Shown piece after piece: positions 57,531 through 64,000 of a stretch of DNA of 64,000 nt. The translations under genes were made by a program, and so were the position numbers. Every line of letters begins with the position of its first letter. The first letter of the stretch is position 1. The notes beneath the pieces are model-generated. The model was not told the origin of the DNA. It was given only the letters and a program-made list of their open reading frames with translations, and searched no databases. This stretch comes from Polynucleobacter aenigmaticus (GTDB lineage: Bacteria; Pseudomonadota; Gammaproteobacteria; Burkholderiales; Burkholderiaceae): NCBI RefSeq assembly GCF_002206635.1, contig NZ_NGUO01000004.1, positions 62,001 through 126,000 of the forward strand. Direction: 5' to 3'.

Positions 57531-58328
57531 CTACTGATAAGTGCCGTTTTTCGTATTCACTCTTACTATAAGGTAAATTCCGAAAATGATCATGGGTATA
57601 GAAAGCCACTGCCCCATCGAAAGACCGAGCCCTAAAAGACCCAAGAAGGAATCTGGCTCACGAGCAAACTCGGCCAAGAAACGGCAAATGCCATAGCCCA
57701 GCAAAAATAGCCCTGAAATCTGCCCTAGCCTGCGGGGCTTGCTGGAATAAATCCAGAGGAGGATGCCTAAACAGATTCCCTCGCCAAAGAACTGGTAAAT
57801 CTGAGAGGGGTGACGCGGAATGGAATCCACCATCGGAAACACCATGGCCCACGGCAAGTCAGTTGGCCTTCCCCATAATTCGCCATTAATGAAATTACCC
57901 AGTCGACCAAATGCTAAACCAAACGGAACAAGTGGGGCAACCAAGTCACTCACAACAAAGAATGAGACTTTGCGACGGTAAGCAAACCAGAGTAATGCCA
58001 GCAAGACACCCAAGAGTCCCCCGTGAAAGGACATGCCGCCTTCCCAGATCTTAAAAATACTCAAGGGGTGAGAGAGGTAATAACCAGGCATATAGAACAA
58101 GGTGTAACCCAAACGCCCACCTAAAATAACGCCCAATACGCCAGCAAACAAAAGATCCTCGAGATCCTTATAGGACCACCCCAGAGATTGGTATCGTGGA
58201 GTACGTACACGCAAACGACCCAACAATAAAAATTGGGCGAAGGCTAAGAGATACATCAAACCGTACCAATGAATGGCGAATGAACCAATACGAATTGCAG
58301 CAGGATCGAATTCAGGATGAATCAACAT
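57531..58328 (-). CDS. lgt: Prolipoprotein diacylglyceryl transferase
   Basis: Inner-membrane enzyme of 265 residues that adds diacylglycerol to the lipobox cysteine of prolipoproteins. The start at 58328 gives the usual [26 protein letters not shown]. The [16 protein letters not shown] and [17 protein letters not shown] segments carry the conserved His and the Lgt signature. About seven membrane segments. It follows holC on the same strand. Confidence 0.96.
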   Translation of the reverse strand: MLIHPEFDPAAIRIGSFAIHWYGLMYLLAFAQFLLLGRLRVRTPRYQSLGWSYKDLEDLLFAGVLGVILGGRLGYTLFYMPGYYLSHPLSIFKIWEGGMSFHGGLLGVLLALLWFAYRRKVSFFVVSDLVAPLVPFGLAFGRLGNFINGELWGRPTDLPWAMVFPMVDSIPRHPSQIYQFFGEGICLGILLWIYSSKPRRLGQISGLFLLGYGICRFLAEFAREPDSFLGLLGLGLSMGQWLSIPMIIFGIYLIVRVNTKNGTYQ

Positions 58329-58347
58329 ACGAGAAAATAAATATTGA

Positions 58348-58812
58348 TCACGCTTTAGATTGATCGAAATTATGTAACTCATGACCTAAGTCACGATAGG
58401 CTTTATATCGCTCGCGACCCGCAAGACGTTCTGCCTCATTGATCGTGACAACCTCTACAACACGAGGGAAGCGCGCAAGTAATCCGGGCACATCTTGAGG
58501 CATACGCATCCCCAAATGAATCAACACATCCGCATGGGGAAGTTGAGTCAAAGCAGGAGATAAGAAGTTATCTGTCAGTATGATTGGCGTATCGATTGCA
58601 GTCTCATCTTCAATAAAGCAGTGCGGCAAGAAGTCCGTTGCACTAAAAGTCCAGAGAAGCTCATCGAGCTTTTTAAGATCGGCTTTCTCGCCCACCATCA
58701 CGATATTGCGAACAGGCTCTCCAACAGGTGTAGCACTCCATATCTTGCGCGTCAGTCGACAAGCATATTCCAGCTTATCGCTGACATTACTATGAAAATC
58801 AATACGTGCCAT
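58348..58812 (-). CDS. holC: DNA polymerase III chi subunit
   Basis: HolC of 154 residues, which links single-strand binding protein to the clamp loader. [24 protein letters not shown] is the characteristic start and [14 protein letters not shown] the central segment. It starts 18 nt after pepA stops, the common pepA-holC arrangement. Confidence 0.93.
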   Translation of the reverse strand: MARIDFHSNVSDKLEYACRLTRKIWSATPVGEPVRNIVMVGEKADLKKLDELLWTFSATDFLPHCFIEDETAIDTPIILTDNFLSPALTQLPHADVLIHLGMRMPQDVPGLLARFPRVVEVVTINEAERLAGRERYKAYRDLGHELHNFDQSKA

Positions 58813-58830
58813 CAGTGCCGTCTTCCGCTT

Positions 58831-60432
58831 TTACTTTTGTTCTAACAAGTAATTTACAAGTAAGGGCACCGGACGGCCGGTAGAACCTTTAGCCGCGCCA
58901 CTCTTCCATGCTGTGCCTGCGATATCTAAGTGAGCCCACTTGTATTTCTCGGTAAAGCGCGATAGGAAGCAGGCTGCAGTAACGCTACCAGCTGGACGGC
59001 CACCAATATTAGCAACGTCTGCAAAATTCGATTTGAGTTGCTCATGATATGCGGCATCCAAAGGCAGGCGCCATACTGTATCCAAGGAGGCATGGCCAGC
59101 CTTGGTGAGAGAATTCACCAGGCCTTCATCATCGGAAAATACGCCGCTATGCACATGTCCTAAAGCAATAATGCAAGCACCTGTTAATGTTGCCACATCG
59201 ATCACCACCTTAGGCTTGAAGCGCTCAACATAAGTGAGAGCGTCGCACAAAATCAAGCGACCTTCAGCATCAGTATTGAGGACCTCGATGGTTTGACCTG
59301 ACATGCTCTTCACAATATCGCCTGGACGGGTTGCTTGACCTGAGGGCATATTTTCACAAGTTGGAATGACGCCAATGACATTCTTTTTTAATTTCATCAA
59401 GGCGGCGGCGTACATCGTGCCGATCACAGATGCAGCACCACACATGTCGTACTTCATCTCGTCCATGGCTTCACCAGGCTTTAATGAGATGCCGCCAGTA
59501 TCGAAAGTAATTCCCTTGCCCACAAATACAATTGGCGCTTCGCCTGCTTTACCGCCCTCGTGCCGCATCACAATAAATTGAGGAGGAGTATCGGAGCCCT
59601 TAGCTACCGACAAAAATGAACCCATACCCAAGGCTTCAATTTGTTTTCGGCCCAAGACTTCAACCTTCAACCCCGTCTTTTTACTTAAGCCTTGCGCTGC
59701 CTTGCCTAAATACGTCGGCGTGCAGATATTCGGCGGTAAATTGCCCAAATCTTTAGCCAAGTGCATCCCTTCAACCATTGCTACACCTTCTGGTACAGCC
59801 ACCTTCAGCTCTTTGGCGCATGCATCATTACCGGCGAAGATGAGGTGAGTGAAAGTATCTGCCTTGTCTTTAGCTTTGAATTTCATGGCTGGCTGACGAA
59901 CCCCAAAACGGTATGCCTGATCACCAGCGTACTGAATCGTCAAACGAACTTCTTCGGCAATAAAGTCGGCACGATGCCCCAAGGCAAAGCTCGGAATAAA
60001 CCACAAAGCATTTTGGATCGATCCACCACTCAACTGCTTTAAAGCTGCACGAGCGATTTTGGAATAGGCGCTCAAACTGCGCGCACTTGCCGGAGCAATA
60101 TCACCTAAACATACTAAAAGAACGCGCTTCACCTTGACGCCGGATGCAGCCCAGGATTTTTCAGCGCGAATCACACAGTTAGATGCCGGCTGGCCGTCAA
60201 GATCTCCAACCAGATTGGCGTGGGCAACCGAACCACCCAGTAAGCGGTCTAGCTCGACCAAAATCCCCGATTTGGATTTTGTGGCTGCCAAAGCATCTAA
60301 ATCCGCTTTTGAATAGGCCAAAACTAAGCAATCGGAGCTCTGCGCCAATAGGGTGGCTAGGCTCGCCTTGATCTGCTTCGGGTTATTGACATCGGCTTGC
60401 GGGAAAATCTTGGTGCTAAATTGAATAGTCAT
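58831..60432 (-). CDS. pepA: Leucyl aminopeptidase (cytosol aminopeptidase)
   Basis: M17 metallopeptidase of 533 residues. The metal and active-site motifs VGKGITFDTGGISLKPG and VLNTDAEGRLILCDAL are intact, with GATLTGAC-like VATLTGACIIALG between the domains. It removes N-terminal residues from peptides. It is first of pepA-holC-lgt and diverges from lptF with a 119 nt gap. Confidence 0.97.
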   Translation of the reverse strand: MTIQFSTKIFPQADVNNPKQIKASLATLLAQSSDCLVLAYSKADLDALAATKSKSGILVELDRLLGGSVAHANLVGDLDGQPASNCVIRAEKSWAASGVKVKRVLLVCLGDIAPASARSLSAYSKIARAALKQLSGGSIQNALWFIPSFALGHRADFIAEEVRLTIQYAGDQAYRFGVRQPAMKFKAKDKADTFTHLIFAGNDACAKELKVAVPEGVAMVEGMHLAKDLGNLPPNICTPTYLGKAAQGLSKKTGLKVEVLGRKQIEALGMGSFLSVAKGSDTPPQFIVMRHEGGKAGEAPIVFVGKGITFDTGGISLKPGEAMDEMKYDMCGAASVIGTMYAAALMKLKKNVIGVIPTCENMPSGQATRPGDIVKSMSGQTIEVLNTDAEGRLILCDALTYVERFKPKVVIDVATLTGACIIALGHVHSGVFSDDEGLVNSLTKAGHASLDTVWRLPLDAAYHEQLKSNFADVANIGGRPAGSVTAACFLSRFTEKYKWAHLDIAGTAWKSGAAKGSTGRPVPLLVNYLLEQK

Positions 60433-60551
60433 AATGTCTTACGGTATTTTTAAGTCAATTCAAGGGAAAAAACGGATGTTTATCCATTATCCTCCGACAT
60501 GAAGGTTCACATCTTGAGTGGGCCAATAACAACTACCCCCACTATCTATTC

Positions 60552-61667
60552 ATGATTTTTCACCAAGCCCTTCGCCGCGAACTCAGTTTTACGACTGGCG
60601 GCGTCTTCTTGGTCTTAGTAACCATCATGATTACCACGCTAGTCATCCGAATTCTGGGCTTTGCAGCCAATGGTGCCGTCAATCCCGAGGATGCTTTGGT
60701 TCTCATAGCGCTAGCAACCCTTGGTTATATGGCAGTCCTACTCACCGTCTCCCTCTTTGTAGCCGTCTTAATTGTGTTGGTGCGCTGGTACAAAGATTCC
60801 GAAATGATTGTTTGGTTCGCCAGCGGCCTGAGCATTGCCAGTCTGATACGGCCAATCCTGCGTTTTGCCGCACCCCTCATTGTCATCATTGCCTTGTTGG
60901 CTCTCTTTGTTTGGCCTTGGGCCAATCGCGAATCCACCATCATTAGCCAGCGCTTTCAGCAGCGCAGCGATGTTTCGATGGTTGCCGCAGGCCAATTTAG
61001 AGAATCAGCTAAAGCAGAGCGCGTATTTTTCATTGAAGAGTTGGATGTCGATAAAAGTGAAGTAAAAAATATCTTTGCAGCTGAAATGAAGAACGGTGGA
61101 CTGAGTGTTGCAGTCGCCTCTACTGGTTTTATTGAAAATGCTGCGGGCGGGGGCAAATCGATCGTACTAAACCATGGTCGACGCTATGAAGGGCTCCCCA
61201 CTCAGCCAGATTTTCGCATTTTAGAATTTGCTGAATACAACACCAATATTCACAGTAAGAGTGCTCTTGATCCAGCGCCGCGTGATCGCGAAAAAACCGT
61301 ATCCGAACTGTTGAATGACCCCAATGTCAGCGCTATGAACCCCAATCATGCTGAACTACTCTGGCGCATTGGCTTGCCCTTAATGGCCTTGGGGCTGGTG
61401 CTCATTGCCATACCGCTTGCCTACGTCAACCCAAGACTGGGTAACTACACTGCCATGTTTTATGCGGTACTGATTTACCTCATCTACAGCAATCTCCTAA
61501 ACCTCGCGCAAAACTTTGTGTCACAAGGAAAGGTGAATGTTTACGTGGCGGCTTGGCCCATACATGCACTCGCTTTTAGCATAGCCTTTTTACTCATTCG
61601 TAACCGTATCAATCCTTCCTTGAAGTGGTGGCGCCGTCAACTACCCTCCTTCCTAGCCAATAGATGA
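60552..61667 (+). CDS. lptF: LPS export ABC permease LptF
   Basis: LptF/LptG-family permease of 371 residues: three N-terminal helices, a periplasmic beta-jellyroll domain (about 130-270) and three C-terminal helices. The opening FHQALRRELSFTTGGVFLVLV is typical of LptF. With LptG and LptB it extracts lipopolysaccharide from the inner membrane. It overlaps lptG by 4 nt. Confidence 0.94.
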   Translation: MIFHQALRRELSFTTGGVFLVLVTIMITTLVIRILGFAANGAVNPEDALVLIALATLGYMAVLLTVSLFVAVLIVLVRWYKDSEMIVWFASGLSIASLIRPILRFAAPLIVIIALLALFVWPWANRESTIISQRFQQRSDVSMVAAGQFRESAKAERVFFIEELDVDKSEVKNIFAAEMKNGGLSVAVASTGFIENAAGGGKSIVLNHGRRYEGLPTQPDFRILEFAEYNTNIHSKSALDPAPRDREKTVSELLNDPNVSAMNPNHAELLWRIGLPLMALGLVLIAIPLAYVNPRLGNYTAMFYAVLIYLIYSNLLNLAQNFVSQGKVNVYVAAWPIHALAFSIAFLLIRNRINPSLKWWRRQLPSFLANR

Positions 61668-62818
61668 AAATTCTTTTCCCCTATATCTTTGAGCGCTATT
61701 TGGCTAGGCAGATTTATGCGGCCTTTGGTTTTATCTTATTTGCCTTGGTAACGCTGTTTTTGTTTTTTGACATTCTGAGTGAGCTAGGCTCAGTGAAGGG
61801 CCAATACACACTGCCGTTGGCCCTGCTACATGTTTTATTAAAAGCGCCAAGTCGCATTTCTGAGATCATTCCAATCGCTGGTCTGATTGGAAGTATTTAT
61901 GTATTTGCCATGCTGGCAAGTCAGTCGGAATTCACTATTTTGCGTATTGCTGGATTAGATATGCGTAAAGGCTTAATGACGCTAGTCAAGATTTCATTAC
62001 CCCTGATTGTTTTGACTCTTGTGATGAGCGAATGGCTTGGGCCCTATACCGAAAACCTGTCCGATCAAATCCGCATGAAGGCTCTAGGCTCATCCTATAG
62101 CTCTCAATTTAAGACTGGGGTTTGGGTAAAGGATCGCTTGCGAGATGAAGATGGTAGTGGACCAATTAGACCCGGGGTACGCTACGTTAACGTTGGCAAA
62201 ATTGAACAAGATAACGAAATCAAAAATATTCGCATGTACGAATTTGATGATGCGTATCGACTGCTCTCGATTCGCAGTGCTGTATCTGGACGCTTTGATC
62301 ATACGGGCACATGGATTCTGGATGATGTCACCGAAACCCGCTTTAAAGAAACCAAGCAATCGGATCCGCTGAACCCAGTCTATTCAGCGCGCACTTTTAC
62401 ACACCCTATCGTGAGCCTGGAGTCAGAAGTCACGCCACAGATTTTGAGCGTGCTTTTAGTGAGCCCAGAAAAAATGTCGATCTTTAGCTTGGGTCGCTTT
62501 ATCTCCCACCTACAGGGCAACAAACAAGATGCGCAGCGCCATTCGATTGCGTTCTGGAAAAAAGTGATTTATCCATTCACGATTTTTGTGATGCTGGCAT
62601 TAGCTCTGCCATTTGCTTATCTCAAAGTCCGCGCAGGTAGCGTTGGCATTAAGGTATTCGGCGGAATCATGTTGGGCATGAGCTTTCAACTATTTAACTC
62701 GCTCTTCTCTAATGTCGGGCTCCTAGGCTCATGGCCCGCACTCCTTACAGCCCTCACCCCCCCGTTGTTGTATTTCATTTTGGCGATTGTGGGCTTACGC
62801 TGGGTATCTAAAGCTTAA
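61664..62818 (+). CDS. lptG: LPS export ABC permease LptG
   Basis: Partner permease of LptF, 384 residues with the same six-helix plus jellyroll layout. FERYLARQIYAAFGFILFALVTLFLFFDI is the usual start, and FTILRIAGLDMRKG marks the coupling region for the LptB ATPase. It starts in the last four bases of lptF. Confidence 0.94.
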   Translation: MKILFPYIFERYLARQIYAAFGFILFALVTLFLFFDILSELGSVKGQYTLPLALLHVLLKAPSRISEIIPIAGLIGSIYVFAMLASQSEFTILRIAGLDMRKGLMTLVKISLPLIVLTLVMSEWLGPYTENLSDQIRMKALGSSYSSQFKTGVWVKDRLRDEDGSGPIRPGVRYVNVGKIEQDNEIKNIRMYEFDDAYRLLSIRSAVSGRFDHTGTWILDDVTETRFKETKQSDPLNPVYSARTFTHPIVSLESEVTPQILSVLLVSPEKMSIFSLGRFISHLQGNKQDAQRHSIAFWKKVIYPFTIFVMLALALPFAYLKVRAGSVGIKVFGGIMLGMSFQLFNSLFSNVGLLGSWPALLTALTPPLLYFILAIVGLRWVSKA

Positions 62819-62830
62819 TACCTCAAAATC

Positions 62831-62865
62831 ATATAGAATTTGATTTCTATATCGGGTTTGATATA
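62831..62865. promoter_or_regulatory. Two overlapping dyads before the cysB-like gene
   Basis: ATATAGAA-N6-TTCTATAT (62831-62852) and TATATC-N6-GATATA (62848-62865) overlap and share the same six-base spacing. They end 15 nt before the ATG at 62881. The arrangement suggests an autoregulatory site for the LysR-type regulator that follows. Confidence 0.5.
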
Positions 62866-62880
62866 AGGAATGGGGTTTAT

Positions 62881-63822
62881 ATGAATCTGCACCAATTTCG
62901 TTTTGTCCGTGAGGCCGTTAGACAGAACTTTAATCTCACTACTGCTGCTAAGGCGCTGTTTACTTCACAACCTGGAGTATCCAAGGCCATTATTGAACTC
63001 GAAGATGAGTTGGGCGTAGAGATTTTTAGACGCCATGGCAAACGCATACGCTCCCTCACTGAGCCAGGCAAACGGATTCTGATCTCTGTTGAGCGCATCC
63101 TGGATGAAGTGGAAACCTTGAAGCGCGTAGGCAAAGACTTTGCGAGTCAAGATCAGGGCAACTTTGTCATCGCCACTACCCATACTCAAGCCCGCTATGC
63201 ATTACCCAGAGTCCTGACAGAATTTACTAAGCGCTTTCCAAAGGTGCGCGTGAGTATTCAGCAGGGGAATCCAGGGCAAATTGCCGAACTACTCATTCAT
63301 GATCGTGCGGACATTGCGATTGCAACCGAAGGAATTGCTAATACCGCAGGTGTATTGGCCTTGCCAGGATATCAATGGCAACACGTCATCATGGTGCCAC
63401 TCAGTCATCCACTGCTAAATCAGTCGACGATCACCTTAGAAGAAATTGCGAAGTACCCGCTCATTACCTATGACAAAGCGTTTGCGGGTCGCAGCAAGAT
63501 TGATGCCGCCTTCGCACAACGCAATTTGAGTCCAGATATTATTTTGGAAGCAATTGATGCGGATGTGATTAAAACTTATGTTGAAACAGGTATGGGCGTT
63601 GGTATCGTTGCCGGCTTGGCATACGATGCCGATCGAGACCGCAATCTGAGAGTGATTCCAGTTGGGCATTTATTTGGTAACAACGTGACCCATCTGGGTG
63701 TTAAGCAAGGTGCCTACCTACGCTCCTTCGTGTACACCTTTATTGAGCTGTTCTCACCAACGCTCACCAAGAAAATTGTTGAGCAGGCAATGAATGGTGA
63801 GTATGAAACTTATGAGATCTAG
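62881..63822 (+). CDS. cysB: CysB-family LysR-type regulator
   Basis: LysR-type regulator of 313 residues in the CysB/Cbl group. The N-terminal helix-turn-helix differs from most LysR proteins and reads NLHQFRFVREAVRQNFNLTTAAKALFTSQPGVSKAI, as in CysB, and the effector domain contains TTHTQARYALP, which lines the sulfate/O-acetylserine pocket of CysB. It would control sulfate assimilation or sulfonate genes. Cbl cannot be fully excluded. AAGGA lies about 11 nt before the ATG. No cys genes are in the window. Confidence 0.9.
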   Translation: MNLHQFRFVREAVRQNFNLTTAAKALFTSQPGVSKAIIELEDELGVEIFRRHGKRIRSLTEPGKRILISVERILDEVETLKRVGKDFASQDQGNFVIATTHTQARYALPRVLTEFTKRFPKVRVSIQQGNPGQIAELLIHDRADIAIATEGIANTAGVLALPGYQWQHVIMVPLSHPLLNQSTITLEEIAKYPLITYDKAFAGRSKIDAAFAQRNLSPDIILEAIDADVIKTYVETGMGVGIVAGLAYDADRDRNLRVIPVGHLFGNNVTHLGVKQGAYLRSFVYTFIELFSPTLTKKIVEQAMNGEYETYEI

Positions 63823-63864
63823 AGTTTTGAACATCTCGAGGCGTCAATAACAACCTATTTGAGA

Positions 63865-63949
63865 TGGTGCCCCGGGGCGGACTTGAACCGCCACGCCTTG
63901 CGGCACCGGATTTTGAATCCGGCACGTCTACCAATTCCATCACCGGGGC
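63865..63949 (-). tRNA. tRNA-Leu (anticodon CAA)
   Basis: Minus-strand tRNA of 85 nt with encoded CCA. The acceptor stem GCCCCGG pairs with CCGGGGC, the anticodon stem CCGGA/TCCGG carries the loop TTCAAAA with anticodon CAA (reads UUG), and the long variable arm TGCCGCAAGGCGT is typical of tRNA-Leu. The T-arm contains GGTTCAAGTCC. Confidence 0.97.
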
Positions 63950-64000
63950 AGGTGTTTGCAGTGGAAAAACTGCATTGAAGCAAACTAAGAGGTGAGAGTG

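Overview
The window reads as chromosomal DNA of a freshwater betaproteobacterium of the Burkholderiaceae, most likely Polynucleobacter or a close relative. This is inferred from gene content and order (metG, a DUF3460 gene, scpA, panC; zapA followed by 6S RNA; pepA-holC; lptFG), from moderate GC content and from protein character, not from a database match. I see no insertion sequence, prophage, integrase, CRISPR array or rRNA operon.

Layout. (1) 1-9.8 kb: respiratory nitrate reduction on the minus strand: narX-narL, then narK1-narK2-narG, with narG cut by the left edge; a TDT-family transporter diverges from narX. (2) 9.8-15.7 kb: a minus-strand operon of a PAS-only protein, NnrS, a nitronate-monooxygenase-like enzyme and B12-dependent ribonucleotide reductase NrdJ, facing a small CopD-like membrane protein behind an FNR-type promoter. 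(3) 15.9-23.6 kb: basic amino acid decarboxylase, dcd, fdhD, then metG, DUF3460, scpA and panC. (4) 23.7-38.8 kb: nitrogen assimilation. A second PAS-only gene, cynS, an NrtABCD/Cyn-type ABC transporter and cobA run leftward. A nitrate-binding protein, nirB, nirD, nasA, ybiB and an HPP membrane protein run rightward from the same 150 bp promoter region. A second HPP gene is broken by one in-frame stop. A DUF1348-nitroreductase pair follows. (5) 38.9-46.6 kb: oxalate catabolism: oxc, frc, a third PAS-only gene, a second frc-like gene, a 10-formyl-THF-hydrolase-like protein, and a Crp/Fnr regulator. (6) 46.7-51.7 kb: a cobalamin riboswitch and btuBFCD. (7) 51.8-53.4 kb: ZapB-like, zapA, 6S RNA, TauE. 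(8) 53.4-57.4 kb: malonate use (matB, a Bug-type binding protein, malonyl-CoA decarboxylase). (9) 57.5-64 kb: lgt, holC, pepA, lptF, lptG, a CysB-family regulator and tRNA-Leu(CAA).

How it fits together. The cell can respire nitrate, assimilate nitrate, nitrite and cyanate, and use the small dicarboxylic acids oxalate and malonate, which are common photoproducts of humic matter. CobA supplies the siroheme precursor for NirB, the B12 importer supplies NrdJ, and FdhD activates a formate dehydrogenase that would oxidise formate from oxalate.

The most unusual feature is a family of three stand-alone PAS proteins, each placed in one of the nitrogen or oxalate loci and each keeping a histidine where FixL and E. 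coli DosP carry their heme ligand. Next come a probable FNR-type operator beside a cysteine-free Crp/Fnr regulator at the oxalate locus, and a free-standing relative of the ALDH1L1 formyl-THF hydrolase domain coupled to a divergent frc.
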